Source: Pisolithus tinctorius (Eukaryota; Basidiomycota; Agaricomycetes; Boletales; Pisolithaceae). Taken from it: 64,000 nucleotides of DNA. This document shows positions 32,089 through 45,659 of the stretch, one piece after another (position 1 is the stretch's first letter; each line of letters begins with the position of its first letter). The stretch is from positions 1,736,001-1,800,000 of the forward strand of contig JANFAH010000001.1 of NCBI GenBank assembly GCA_024663395.1, written 5' to 3'. Under the pieces are notes generated by a model. That model was not told where the DNA came from. It did no database searches and saw nothing but the letters and a program-made list of their open reading frames with translations. The position numbers were made by a program, and so were the translations under genes.

Positions 32089-35000
32089 CTAGTATCTACG
32101 CCTTTTTGATGGCACCTGCAATGGTGATGAGGGCAAATAACCAGTTCCAATGTCCTCCAACCAATCCTCATCCTCTGTAAATTCCCCTTCATTTGCTTGC
32201 TCAGTGGGACATTCCTCTTCCAGTTCCATCTCTTCAATGGCCATCAACAGCTCATCATCTCCTTCTGACATTACATCCCCTTCATCAGAGTCGTTCTCAT
32301 CTAATACTGGTGCTGTTAGATCCTCTGAAGCATGGGTTCCACCAGGATTATGTGTGGCAGCAAGGCAATCCCTGATGTCTTCTGCTGTAGGTCCCCATGG
32401 CCTAGATGCAGCCCATGCATATGGCATATGTCGAACCTTGGCCTCCCATTTGACATATACTGCAACAATGGAATCCCTGTAGGCATGCAGGTGATACTTG
32501 TAATATTCATCTAACTCCCTATGAGATGGGACATAAACATGGTATTTGCACTCACCTGCCACATTTTCCAGAGCAGACTTTACACTCAGCCACTCCATGG
32601 AAAACCATTCCTGCATGATAGACCGCTCTCTTGACAACCTTCTTTCTTCTTCATTACAGCGATCAACTTCCAACATCAGCCTGATTCCCTTGCACACACT
32701 CTCATCAGCAAGCCAACATGGGGTGCTAGCACTAAGCTCCTCAAGACCATCCTGCCAAATATCACTATCAACATCCAGCTGAAAGATACCTTTAGAAGGT
32801 ATGGGATTGGGAGGGATGGCACCAGGTGGTGCCTTACACAGTCATATCATACTCTGCAGTTCACCACAGAGATTATTGTATGTGGTGACAAGTTTCAGGA
32901 TGGTAGGCTCTCATCGTTTTATGGATGACTCCACATGTGACTGTAAATGGTTTTCTACATGATGTTATTGAACATAGCAGCCAGAAATAAAAAATTGCTC
33001 ACTACTGGAAGAGGTCCCATATGACCATTGTAGTCGCTGGAACTCAAACTTGCGCTGACGAAGTCGTTCCCTTATCCGAACCTTAAGTGCTTGTGCATTT
33101 GTTTGTGTTTGGAGCCACTTGTTGTTCCTCAGCAGATGAAGGTCAGTTTGGGCAGAAAGTCCCAATGAAGCCTTTTTCTTCTTGAGGGCCTGGGCTGCCT
33201 TTGACAGTGACCCTTTTGCTGCAGCAAGTTGTAGATTGTAGTCAACAATGTCATTGACACAATCATCAACAAGATCCTTCTCTAACTGATCCACACAGCA
33301 CTGATAGTCCTCAACTGTTTTCTCCAGGGCAAGAACATGTGCCAACTGTTCAGAACCCTTGTTCTTTGACTGACCTACAGGTTGGTGAGTCATATGATCA
33401 CACACACACAAAGGGAACAGACTAACGAGGTAGAAGTTGAGTTTGTGCATGTACTTGTGCAGCCCACTCATGCTGTAGAGTCTGCATGTCAACATGCAGA
33501 GCATGAAGGGCCTCCAAAGCCACCAATTTCCTACTTTTGCAGAGGGACCATTTCCTGCTCAGCCACTGGCCAAATGCATCAAAAGACTTCTTGTCCAAGT
33601 GTCGAATTTGATTGTCAAGGACAAATAATCTCTGATGATACTAAGGGTAAAATGAGCACTGGAATTATATTTGAAGAAGAGTCAATGCTTACCCCAGAAA
33701 CTCGAAGAATTGGAATAAGCATTTTTAGGGCACTCCATAGTCGCTCACACCCCTCACCATCTGACAAGCCAAAGCCTACACATTTACGTGGGTGATATAC
33801 CAATTGGCATGGCCATTGATGACCATAAGCATGGAAGACAGATATACCAAACTTCAACCTGGAGAGTATCCCATCATCAAGGAGTTTCCACTTTTGACAG
33901 CTACGCTCCAATTGACAACCAATGTCATATAAGAGGCCAACAGTCATCTTGGCAGGGAGATGGTCAAAGAGATGTTTCACCAGTGCTAGGGCATAGTGCT
34001 GCTTTTCACCTGCTGATGTCATATTAACCAACCAGAGGACACGATCATGACGACACAACAAAGCCATAAGCCCTGTATCTGCAAAAAATTGTGTGCTGGC
34101 CTTTTGCCTCTTCTCATCTGCTGCATGGAAAGAATCTCCACACCCATCCAACACAGAGGCAGGCACCCTCATTCCATCCTCCAACCTGTCCTGCTGGTTT
34201 TGAGTCTGAGAATGATGTTGACTGGTTGGGAGGGATCTCTGTTTCTCAATGAAAACCTCCATGGCCTTCACCTCTGACTCAGGGATGAATACAGTGCTGG
34301 TGGGATTGGGAGGGTCATCAGTGGCAGATTTGTTGGTTCTCTTCTGAGTGAAACATGCATCTAAGCAGACAATGCAGTCAAAGCTATTGGGTCTCAGTCA
34401 TCTAGTCAGCAACAATGAGCTTGTCATTGACTCACTCATCCTGAGGAGGGTTAGAGCTCTGTAAGTCACCTCCCCCAAAGCAAAGAGGACAGTGAGCACA
34501 TAGGTAGTCACTTGGCCAGGGGCTATCTTGCTGTGGCATGGAGTTTGGGCGAAAGGACTGGACCATAGCAGAAATATGGTCCTCCACATATATTGTCAAT
34601 ACAGTATACCAATGATAAGCATTACTGAAACGCCGCCGGAGATTGTCCTGATTATTTGAATAAGCACCCATCATTACACCAGAGATATTTGTGTGGGTAC
34701 ATGTACATTCAAACCATGATGATATACCAATACAAGAAGTAGCATACAGGGTGGATGTGAAGACGAAGGCAGAGATCCAGTGATGGTGTTTGGAAAAGTA
34801 CATACCTTGAACAGCAGTCTATACCCTCGACCATCCAGGAAGCTTTCAAGTGCTTCACACCATGCAGTTGTGTTTGGGGTTAGCCAGACAAAGAGCTTCT
34901 TTACAAACTCCAGTACACAAAGGTCAACTGCCAGAGTAGGTACCACAGGAGATGATGCAAATAACCCATGGCCCATGAGGCATATAGGAGCTGGGGTGCA

Positions 35001-35930
35001 TGCACAGTAGCTTATCCCAACGTCCTCCAAACCTGGGTATACATAAGCATCATAAGAACAAACAACAAAAGGGTCACATACGGTGAAAGAAGAGACAGCA
35101 AACAGTGAGTTGATACACTGTGCAAGTGCAACATCGATGGATGACTGGGGGGTCTACCACCATGCGGAGGGATTGGGATGCCTCGAGATAGCACATGTAG
35201 GGCTTGAGAAGTGCTGGAATGATATCTTGTGACCACTGTCACCATTGGTTCTCGCGCTTCTGTGAACCACTTGGACATGAAGGCAAGCCAACCTCACTGA
35301 GTTCAAGCTCATTCACAGCATTGAAGACATCAACAGGTTGGTGCTGAGGGCGACGTGGCATTGCAGCAGTATCTTGAGCATGGTGTTGGTGGCCTGGAAG
35401 TACAAAGACAGGTGGAGGTGCAGGGAGGTACAGCGCTTTCGTACCAAAAGGGCGGCATTGACGAGCTAGGGGAGGAGGGACAAACAATGACTGTGTCATA
35501 TTCTACCTAAAAGTAAACACGTATAACCTCTTAGACATAGGATCAGAACATACTGAAGGGGCAGGTATACCAAGTGACACTTGGTTGTTTGATGATGGAG
35601 TGGCTACATTGGGCAGCCAGTTGGTTGAGGCAGACAACATCGATAGGACCTGTAGGGGAGCTAAGATGATATGAAGAATACCATAATGAAATTGCACACA
35701 CCGAAGGGCCAGAAGTACAAAGTGATGGCTCATTACCAAACAAAGATGAAGGATGGTCAGTGAGTACACTGGGTACCAGACCAGCTTGGACAGATGAAGC
35801 GGAGGAGGCCTGTGGAGAAATGATGAGCACAACATGAGGCTTGAAGACAGGGAAAACTTACAATATTAGAATTACTCATAGAAGGCGAAGCATTGCGATG
35901 CTTCCGAGGCTTTGGACGGCGAACAGCCAT
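32089..35930 (-). pseudogene. KDZ transposase, nearly complete, two TGA stops
   Basis: Read from ATG 35930 (MAVRRPKPRKHRNASPS) to TAG at 32089. The amino part holds the family's Cys cluster (HRCCTCTVYQLTVCC ... YCACTPAP) and LAVDLCVLEFVKKLFVW, NTTAWCEALESFLDGRGY and RRRFSNAYHWYTVLT. Catalytic region: D in FDCIVCLDACFTQKR (about 34360), LDGCGDSFHAADEKR, D in VGLLYDIGCQLERSC, and E in SDGEGCERLWSALK (about 33740). Downstream are FVLDNQIRHLDKKSFDAFGQ, a coiled-coil region, FQLDVDSDIWQDGLEEL and an acidic tail. Introns fit GT-AG (for example GTGAGT to CAATAG near 34383-34425). TGA codons at 35239-35241 (ENQW-stop-QWSQDIIP) and 32842-32844 (QSMI-stop-LCKAPP) break it; all catalytic residues remain. 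Confidence 0.9.
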
Positions 35931-36510
35931 CTCAGATCGTTCTGGAAACTGTGACACAAAGCCAATGGTGGTACGCCTGGGACTCAAAGTCAACAGGTGG
36001 TGGAAAGCGTGACACGAAGTCAGCAGGGGGTGTCAGTCCAAGGGGATTTTGACCAGATGACGAACCTCTGGAAGGGAAAAACTACGCAGAAAATTTGTCA
36101 GATCACCACATACAGCCAAGTAGGATCCTACTTACCAGAGCACAAGTCTTGAGCAGTTGAAAACAAAAGTCACTATCAACATCACAGTGAGCAGGAACCC
36201 CATCATCAAGATGTCACACATACTGAGCAGAACGAGTCTCAAAGAATTAAATGATGCAGATCTTGATGCAGATAAAGCGTCAATAGCAGTGAAGGGGGAT
36301 GGGAACACTCCTTGCCTGGCAGTGGGAGTGTCAGTGAATAACACGTTGCTATCAACAAAAAAAAAGGCAGTGAGCACAAAGCGTGAGATTAAAGTTCAGT
36401 CACAGGCAACATTCCAAATCATCGAATTGATTCAGCCTGCTTTACGACATGGTACATACTCGTACTAAACAAATTTGGACAGAAAAAAAAAGGATATGTG
36501 GCAGAGGATG

Positions 36511-38636
36511 TCAGACAAAGGTAAAAATGCAGGGGAGGGATGGTTGACGCCCAAGATAATCAAATGCAGTTTGGATGTAGAATTTGCAAGCCAAGATGAA
36601 GGCTTCGTATGCTGCTTGGTTGCCAGAGCCATCCAGTTTGATTGGGGACTTCAAATGAAAGGGCACTCCTGGCCATGCAGATAGCAACTGACAGAACTTG
36701 TTCAGATACGGCAATGCCACCTCCATCTCACTAGCAGTCAACCCCAAATCACGCGGCTCCCAAGGAAGAGGCGCCGACCAACTTGAAAGACCACATCCAC
36801 CAGGGAAGATAGACCAAAGAAGTGATTGGCGCGTATACTTATCTAGGCTATCAGGCCAAAGCTGTGGGACAAGGGCCTGATCGAGTGCGCGAAGTTCATA
36901 GTGGAAGTTGAGTTCGTAGAGTTCCCATAGAAGGGAACGTGTGAAATGAAGGGGTGGGTCTGAAAGGCTCAAAGCCTGGACCTGCGCAAGATAAGTATGA
37001 AGAACAGATCTAAATAGGATGAAATACGAACCTGCATTCCCCTCCACTCAATCTCTTCTGACATACGAACAGGATCATCATGAGCTGCTTGAATGATGTC
37101 CCCCAAAATCGCCCAAACTGCCAACTTCATGGATGCACTCTGGGTGCCAGAGGGCAAGCGCTCTGTGTCAGTACCATTGAGGAAGTCCCTCCACATCTGA
37201 GGGGAAGGGCTCTTCTGCGGAGACCAAATGTCAACTCAATTCATCCAAGCCAGGCGAGCAGAGAGCCAATTCAACATGTATGTCTTCTTTCGTTCAGGGG
37301 TGGTCACATTGACCAACAGCGTGGGCTTCGGAAAGCGATAACCAGGGTCCACAATGCCTGACTTGACTCTGGACATATCCTTTGAAGCTTTCCTCCAAGC
37401 CAATGCAAACAGACTGTGGGGCTTGGGAATTTCTGGGAGATGAGGCTCTTGCCACCTCGCCGAGTCCCCACCACCTGATTGTTTGGGGTGCGAAGCTACA
37501 AGTTGGTCAGGAATGAGCAGAAAGAAAATTAGGGTACATACCTCTGGAGGGGCCTGCAGTCGCTTGTTCCCTGCCAGCCCTTGTCTGCTTTTTCGTTGAT
37601 TGCTTCCCAGTGCTTGAAGATGGGTTTGACAAGGATGTGGCAAATGATTCTTGCAGGGGCTCTGGTTGCTCTGTGAATGTACCCTCATAGTCCCTGCGAG
37701 TGTGAATGTGGCGCAGGAGACCGCCAGCACCATGGTAGATCGATGGGAATGGCTTAGCTACCCCCTTTTCGGAATACATAGCTTTCACTATGTCTTCAGG
37801 GCACATCAATCTCACAGGCTCCTTGATATTCATATCAGGGGAGATGTACGCCTCAGTACGCACGAGCCAGACTGGCACCCCAGCGAAATACAGTGCTTTG
37901 CAAGTGGCAGTATCCTTCGTGAAGCACCCCATCCAGGTGCGGTTTGCGCGTACAGGTTTTGAGCAGGGAGACGAAAGAAGCGGGTAGAGGATCTCAATGT
38001 ATTCGAGCAAAGCGTAAATGTCAAGCAGCTTGCGCTGAAGCTGGGCAACAAAAATGACGAGGTCTCGGAATAAAAGGGGGTGATGCCGCAAGCGCAAAAC
38101 CTCATGTTGAACCGACCGCACTAGTTGGGTCATAAGGTCTCGACCCACAGGTCGATTGCGGAGGGGGTGGTAGCGGCTGCGCAGTTGCTGAAGTAGCTCT
38201 TCAAAGGCCTTGACCTTTGTCTCTTCAAGCGTTCCCACCGGATACACAGAGCCGAGTGGAAGGACGAAATCCGTGGATGTCTGAGTGAACCAAGCAATAT
38301 TGAGAGTAGGGACCGTATTTTTTCGAGGTATGCAAACAGCATATTCGTAGTTTTTTTCATATGTTTGAGGCCATTGGAAGCAATCGACAAGGCCGAACCG
38401 ACTGTCGGCACGCAGACAAAGATCAACTTCTTCGAAAATGTACAGCTCCAGAACGAAGTCCGCATTGGGAGACGTGATCACCCAGCAGTCCTTGCACATG
38501 ACCACTCGTGCATCCAGTGATGTAATTTTAGCTGTGGATGGTAAGTAAGCTCTGGGAAAACATAAAAGTAGAGGAACATACCATTGCCAGGCTGGGTGAA
38601 TGCTTTGAAGCATGTAAGTGCAGTCCCCCAGGACAT
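36511..38636 (-). pseudogene. KDZ-element cargo gene, complete copy, one TGA
   Basis: The counterpart of 492-2617 with the same introns and the same in-frame stop (TGA at 37236-37238). Starts at ATG 38636. Substitutions between the copies are scattered (for example FAEQLEPLQE versus FTEQPEPLQE), and no further stop was gained. Sits upstream of the transposase on the same strand. Role unknown. Confidence 0.7.
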
Positions 38637-38989
38637 TTTCGCTTGTGCTGGAATTGAACTGCAAGGAATAATGGACAGATCATGTGTAGATTAGTTGGTG
38701 ACAGGGTGAAAGGCATGTAATTAAATACTCACCTTTGTGAAAGAAAGCAAACAAATGTTGGTGGTGGGAGAGGGTCTGGGATAAAGGGCAGGGTGAACGA
38801 CGGGGCAAATGGCATGTAAACGACATGCACCTTTATAAAAGAAAATAAGAGTACGACAGTGGTAGGAGAAGGTCCAGGGCGAAGGGTTTGGTAAACAATG
38901 GTGTGAATGGCATGTAATTGACACACACCTTTTATGAAAGAAAATAAGAACATGACAGTGGTGAAAGAGGATCCAGGAAGAATGGCAGG

Positions 38990-39075
38990 GTGAACAATGA
39001 AGTGAATGGCGGGGTGAACGGCGGGGTGAACAATGAAGTGAACGACAGGGTGAACGGTGGGGTGAATAGCATGTA
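38990..39075 (-). repeat. 12-bp minisatellite, left-arm leader
   Basis: Diverged version of the array at 61-155; units are reduced and changed. Confidence 0.7.
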
Positions 39076-39138
39076 TAGAACACGCACCTGATACCAGAAA
39101 GTAATGGAAGGATGACAGCGGGAGAGGATCTGGGGTAG

Positions 39139-39224
39139 AGGGCAAGACGAACTCCTCGAGGTCTTGAACCCCACTAGCAGCACAGTGGTGCTGGGGCGAC
39201 CTCAGTGACGTGAAGTCAACAGAG
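39139..39224 (-). repeat. Shared leader block, left-arm copy
   Basis: An 86-bp block nearly identical, in inverted orientation, to 39720-39805 (begins CTCTGTTGACTT, ends GTCTTGCCCT on the arm's sense strand). It marks where both arms begin, back to back around about 39480. Confidence 0.85.
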
Positions 39225-39239
39225 TGCGACCTAAAGTGA

Positions 39240-39719
39240 CACAAAGTCAACTTCAGGTCAAGATGAGCAGCACGAAGCCAACTCGAACCCAATGGGAGAC
39301 AATGCATGTGGTGGGGAGGGACTTGAGACCTTGAGGGTGGAGGCGCTGAGCGACGAAGTGAGGAAGGCAAGGGTAGTAGGTAGGATGAAGAGTAGTTGCA
39401 GTCAGAAAATCACAAGTATTTGTTTGTTTGTAGGGATTTACCTATTATGCTTATGTCCATATATTGATAGCGACGTTTGATGTGATAGCCTGGAGAATTC
39501 CCAGGGCAAAAATACCTAAGTCACAGGACCGTGTTCCAGCTGCACAGTGCCCAGCAGCTCCGCACTTTGTTATGAATGACTGTCATCCTCTCACCTCCCC
39601 ATCATCGTCTTCCCGCTCACCGCCTCTATGCTTCAAGTTTGGACGTGTTGGCTGAAGCTGAGCTGGCTCCATGCCGCTCACTCAGAGCTGCAGCTGACTT
39701 CGTGTTGCTGCAGTTCGTA
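39240..39719. other. Central region between arms; divergent promoter candidate
   Basis: Only loose similarity between its two halves. No coding sequence found. Because both arm genes point outward from here, it is the likely divergent promoter (inference from layout). Confidence 0.4.
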
Positions 39720-39805
39720 CTCTGTTGACTTTGTGTCACTGAGGTCGCCCCAGCACCACTGTGCTGCTAGTGGGGTTCAAGACCTCGAGGAGTTCGTCTT
39801 GCCCT
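39720..39805 (+). repeat. Shared leader block, right-arm copy
   Basis: Inverted partner of 39139-39224. Followed by a donor-like GCAAAGGTATGTTTT at about 39833, suggesting a leader exon. Confidence 0.85.
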
Positions 39806-39939
39806 TCACCCCAGATCCTCTCCTTCCCGCTCGCAAAGGTATGTTTTATAGCACTATTCCTTCCAGCTGATTCTAAACACCTATGTTCATTCATTAGCGC
39901 TGATCTCATTTCTCTCCTGGGTCACTGTCACTCTGCCTA

Positions 39940-41100
39940 GTATTGCTGTCTGAGGTATGTCTATTGTTAGCAGATGTTGATCCTGACTCATTATCGTTAT
40001 CAGGTGTGAGGTTTCAATCATCTCGTTCAAATCTGTACTTGTTGCAACTCTCGTTATCAGGTATGAGATTTAAATCATTTCATTTGTCCATACTTGTCAC
40101 GTCCCTCACCCACCCACTCTGTGCTCTATTGCAGTCTGCAGTAGGTGTATTGTTATCGGCTGTTGATCCCCACCTATCCTTATTATAAGGTATGTGCTAC
40201 TGTCACTTTTCGTTGGACTTACAAATCCGATCACGCTCTTTAATATCTAGGTATAAGTTATCTCGTTCATCTCCACTCGACCACTCGCCTCATTCCGCAC
40301 CCACCCACTCTGTGTTGAATTGTAGTTTGTGGTAGATATATAGTTATTGACTGTCGATCCTCACTTATCATTGTTATGAGGTATGTCCTACCTTTGCATT
40401 TCATTGACCTACAAATCTGATCATGTTCTTTAATATCTAGGTATAAATTATCTCCATCAGTGCTCACCTCATTCCTCACTCACCCACTCCTTGTTGTATT
40501 GCAGTCGGAGGTACATCTATTGTCATCAGGTGTTGGGCTGACTTATTGTCACTCTCAGGTATGTGTCAGTCTCTTTTTGTTATATTTACGAATCCGATCA
40601 CCCTCTCTAATATCTAGGTATAAATCATCTTGTTAGTTGGTGCTCACCTCATTCTTCACCTGGCCAACTGCTATCATAGTCTGAGCTATGGATATCACTA
40701 CATACTCTTGATCTACAGTTACTGCTGTTATCAGGTATGTCTTGTGGTCTGTTTACATTGATTTACGAATGCGGTCAGCCTCTCATAATCCCTAGGTACC
40801 CATCCCATTTGCTAGCACCTGTCAATCACGGCAGAAATAAAGTTTGATGTCAATGCTCCCAGAACCAAGTTTCTGGTAATGATCTCCTTCCATTCCTCAC
40901 CAACTCTGTGCTGTATGTAGTCCAAAGTACCCGTATCGTTGTCAACTTTGTTCACCGTTGTCATCAGGTATGTGTAGTGGTCTCTGTTTGTTGGATCTAA
41001 GAATATACCTGCTCTAGTTACCAGGTATACATTATCCTGTTCATTGGCACTTGTCTCATTCCTTACCCACTCCATCTGGTACTGTTGTCCAAGGAGGTAT
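39940..41100 (+). repeat. Degenerate ~180-bp tandem units with splice-like signals
   Basis: About five imperfect units. Each has CAGGTATGT-like, TTTACGAATCCGATCA-like, TAATATCTAGGTATAA-like and CTCACCCACTC-like segments. The TAATATCTAG element starts at 40241, 40431 and 40608, with weaker forms near 40785 and 41015. The first fits a 5' splice site and the third a 3' splice site. No long open frame. Confidence 0.65.
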
Positions 41101-41795
41101 GTTTAAACCTTTTTGTTGAATTTTTGAACATTATGAAATAGATGCCAAAATAAGGTTTAATGTCAATGCTCCCTGAACCTAATTTCTTGTAGTGATCTCA
41201 TCCATATTCCAAGGTACCTGTATTGTTATCAACTGTTCACTGACACCTACCATGGTTATTTGTCAAAAGAATATATCACCCTTGAGCTGCTGTCTGTAGG
41301 TTTGACATCAACTTTTTGTTTTTATTATATCTTCTGCTCACAATGACAATGACAGTCCTACTCTATCGGTTGACATGCCGCATTTTTCCTCTGCCCTGAA
41401 TGCCAGATTTCCATTCAATTGACCCTTCTCAATAGGATTGTGCAAGCTAGAAGGAAGCGAGGGTGCTAGTGTGAATTAGGTGTGTAGGCTTCTTCTGGGA
41501 CCAAATAAATAGCTCAGTAGTGAACGTTTCATCCTCCTGTTTCTCTTCTTCCTTGCCTTCTTTTCTTCACTTCGCTTCAAATCAGGTGTGTAGCCCTTTG
41601 TGCAAGATCATGAATCGTCCACTAACCAATGTTTGGCCTGAACCCAGTCTTTCCTTACCCAGTCGTTCCTTACCTGGACGTCTTTTCCTTTCCATCTCGC
41701 TTGATTTTGCATCAGCAAAGAGTGTGTGGTGACTACGTGTTCCACAGTTCCACTGGCCCACAGATTGACTATGCGTCTACCAGGTCAAATTCATC

Positions 41796-44700
41796 ATGCC
41801 TGCGACTAGGTCATCTGCTGTTACTTTCAAAGTTGGTCCCCCCGTTGGTGCCCTGGAGGTCAAAGAGAGTCAATCCTACCGTCACTTCGCCCACCAAAGC
41901 CCAACCTTCATGTGGTGCAAAGGCCCGTCACTGGGTAGTTAAACGTGAGTACAGACCTACTTCCTGTGTCTTGTGTACTACTGTCTCAACTCTTTCCATC
42001 AGTGTGAGGCGGAAATCAGGATAGTGATTTCTGAAACACATGAGCCAATGTCAGGGGATGGTGAGGAGTGCCCAGTGTGTAGCGCTACCTTTTTTTTTTT
42101 TTTTTTTTGCTTACTGACCACTGTTTTCAGAACCGCGAATCCAGCTCTGTAGCTCGACGTCCCCCTCTCCAGCCGCACTCAAGTCGTAATTCTTCGCAAG
42201 GGTTGACAGAGAAAGAACGTGAGGATCAGTACCTTGACTCCTTCCAGACGAAACAGGTTACACTCCAGAACGGTATGAAGCTTGACCATGCTGTTGCCCT
42301 TGAGCAGCTACGATTGGGCATCATTTCTATGGAAGATATAGTTGCTGAGCAGGGTCGTGAAAAGTGTAAGTGTGTGATCTATGTATGTGGCTGTATTCCT
42401 TCTCAAGGTCACCACCAGCTGTTACCCCCAATGACAGTGAAGAGGATGAACAAGCTGTTGAGAGTACGGTGCAAGCTGAAGGTGATCTGGTCTCAGAGGA
42501 CCTGGTGGATCATGATGGTCGCCAAGCTGTTGAAAATATGATGGACTCCGTTCGTCATGATGATGTTGAGCATGAAAGTGCATCAGGTTTGTTTATTTGA
42601 TTAAACTGCATTATTCACATAATTTACATGTGTCATTGAATAGACAGTGATTGGTCAGCTGACCAGAGGCGCGACCTTAAACGCGAACAAACCCTGAGAG
42701 AAATCCATGCTGGCAATTATGATACTGATAACCATCCTTCCACTCCCCCTCTCCCTTCTCCATCCTCATCAGAAGAAGAAGATGGAGCTGCTGATACCGA
42801 AGGCGACACTGACAGCTCTGTGACCAGGAGGCGTAGGGAAGCCAAAGGGAAATCTCGTGCCCTAGCCAACACATCCTCTGAAGATGAGGATGGACATAGT
42901 GACACTGGAGACCTCCCTGATGGCTTGGAGATGACCGGGATGCATGGGAAACCCAAAGGACGACATCATGCCTTCTGCAAGGTAGTAGTCACACCCTCTG
43001 CGCCTACCCTAGCCAGTGACCTCAGTCAATGCGAGGATACATCCAGTGCAGAAGCAGGCTTACTGCACTTCAAACCAGGGCAGCTTCCCTTGGAAGCCAT
43101 ACGAAAGGCACAGGCACTTGGCATGCGCACCACTCAAGAAGCCCAGGCTGATTGCAGATGAGTATGGCAAGACTCTTGGGTCAATCATGGCTGCTGCTGG
43201 TCTTACCACAAAGGCAACTCATGCTGAATCTGTGTGGAACATGCATCAGGCTTGGTATGCACATACCAATCCAAAAGCATCTGCAGGTCAGTACATCCTA
43301 ACTTGTTGCAGTTTCGACTCCACGTTGATTCAATTGCAGAGGAAACCAAAGACTACTATAGGCTGTCACACCAAGCACTATGAGGACCATAAAGATGAGG
43401 ACGAACATCCTCAACTGTGGGCTGAGATCCGGAAGTATTGGAGTGAGTGTGTCAGTGGGTCCAAAGACATCAGTTCCAAGGCAATGGTGGGCCTGTGTAA
43501 TGGCTTGCCATGACTCCTTTACACAAGGGGTGGGTAATACCATTGTGATTGTTTGCTTCTTGAATAACCTCTTGTACAGGCACAAACTTGGTGCAATGTG
43601 GAGGGCATACATGTCTTTGGATGTGTAATTTATAGTGGGAGCGAATGAAGCTGCATGCCAATCCCAAGGAATTTTTGCTGGATCCTCCCTTCTCATGCAG
43701 CTTGCGAGTGAGAGGCAGACCGACATAACACAATTATTAGAATACCTGTCCACCATTATCAAGTATGTATAACATATGCCATGTACAATTGCCCACTGAC
43801 TTTTCTTTAGGTATAAAATCCTTAACTCTGCTGCTTCGGTGCCTCTTCCCTGACTTTAATGTGCTGTCACAACCCCGTTATGACCGTGCACTGGGATTAA
43901 AACCTCAAGAATACAGGCGTGATCGCAATCAGCGAGTTTTACCTACAATCATACTCCATAAATTCCATATGTCAATAAATCTATTTGATTCATATTCATC
44001 CTCTGAAGTGCTGCCACAGAAGAGAATGGTATCACACGAGGCCAGAGAAATGTTTCTTGGAAGTCATTGCTTGATCTGCTGTATGTTCACCAGTATACCA
44101 TCACTGATTGGCCTGCTGGAGTCCCTGCTGTTGGTCCGGATTTCAATGTCAAATGCCTCAATGCTGATGAACTTCGTGCTCTGACTGTTCCTTTCCTGAA
44201 AGAGTCAATGGGTGCAGATTACCATGCTGAGGCTCCACTAAATGACGAAGAAGACCAAGCTGAATACCTTGTCCCTTTGCCGAATTCATCATTTTACCTC
44301 AAGAAATGGACTGATGGTGAGTTGTTGACACGAAATGGTTGCCCTCACTGACATGAATAATCCAGATCAGATTGAGCTATTTCGCCACAGTGATGCAAGG
44401 ATGTGTGACATCCCACTTGTGGTGAACACATTGAACCGGCACCTCCGTGTTCTTTCTGATTCAGATGCATTCATTAAGGCCCTCCCTAAAGGTGACAAGT
44501 TTAAGGAGAGAAGTGCCCCTTCATCTTTCCCTGACCAACCTGTGCGAGGACGAAGTGCCATCCAACAGACATCACCCCTTGCCAGCAGCATCCAACACCC
44601 ACCGTATGACTGTGCCTTCTTTATCCCCAGCTTATAGATCACCCCAGCCACCTGTGCAGCACCATGTGTCTCCCTCAACATCCCACCACACCCGACGACA

Positions 44701-45205
44701 GCAATCACCATCCCGCACACATCACCCCTCTCCTGCAGGATCACACCACCTGAGGCGAGGGCAATTGCCATCCCATGGACCTCAGTTCCACTCAGCCAGC
44801 ATCCCACCACTCCCCTCTCCCTCCTTCATCCCCTGTCGAGGAGTCACCACAGTCATCTCCACAAGGTCCATCGTTGCATGGTGATCATCACACATATCTT
44901 GCTCCAGCAGCTGCATATCATCATCACCCCCCTTCTGATAACTACTCTCTGACCCCACGTCCTCACCACCGCCCTCAGCATGAGTCACACAAGCGCTATA
45001 GAGGATATCAGGACAATGAGAGTGATCATGGTGGTCCTTCACAACAGGGAAGAACTCACCGAAGGTATGTTGCTGGGTAGCCTATGTGTACAATGAGACT
45101 AACATGCACAGTGTGGTTGAATACATTTATCGAAACCCTCCCCACAAGAGACATCGTCGTCATGACTCTGATGACTCTGATGGACAGTTCCTATCACACC
45201 CATGA
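41796..45205 (+). pseudogene. Right-arm gene of KDZ element, frameshifted
   Basis: Multi-exon gene of an uncharacterised Agaricomycete family. Possible start at ATG 41796; clear coding from the acceptor near 42129 (LQNGMKLDHAVALEQLRLGI, coiled coil), after a pure T tract just before 42113. Then an acidic Ser-rich part (STPPLPSPSSSEEEDGAADT), a basic SVTRRRREAKGKSRA, then the conserved part in shifting frames: LIADEYGKTLGSIMAAAGLT, HAESVWNMHQAWYAHTNPKA, DEDEHPQLWAEIRKYWSECV, NEAACQSQGIFAG, QTDITQLLEYLSTIIK, GLKPQEYRRDRNQRVLPTII and VGPDFNVKCLNADELRALTV. Frameshifts lie near 43140, 43490 and 43640, and others around 43840-44060. The end is Pro/His/Ser-rich and stops at 45203-45205. Confidence 0.65.
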
Positions 45206-45655
45206 TCGACGCAACCACTACTAGGCATGTTTTCATCTCAATCATTCACTTGCTACTGGCTCATGTACACACCAGTTCAACATGTTTGCATCATTAGCAT
45301 GTAACTATGATACCCTGTGGCTGTATCATCTTCCCCCTGCATATCCTTCCTTTGTGTAATGTCTGCCATCATTCATTTTGTCCATTATCCACCATGGTCT
45401 TTTTGTTACCATCGTAACTACAATACCCTTACAAGACCATTCATTTTCTCCTCACACCTATGCATATTCAATCTGATAGCATACCCTATCATAAATACAG
45501 ATTGGATTTAGGTGCAAACTGCTATGTGTGAGATAGGAATGTGAAATCCATGGAATGAGACATCCACTAGAGCTATGATGTCCATGTGAAGGGCATGGGG
45601 CTCTGCCCTAGGCTTCAGGGGGAAGAGTTCTCAGTAGCTACCAACATAGAAATGC
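45206..45655 (+). other. Spacer between right-arm gene and minisatellites
   Basis: No coding signal. Not similar to the corresponding spacer of the left arm, so the arms share only leader and terminal arrays. Confidence 0.45.
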
Positions 45656-45659
45656 CAGA

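Noticed and set aside
42090..42113. T tract as a Pol III terminator or polyA tail of a retrogene
   Set aside because: It sits directly before a splice acceptor in the right-arm gene and no adjacent RNA gene or retrogene is seen.
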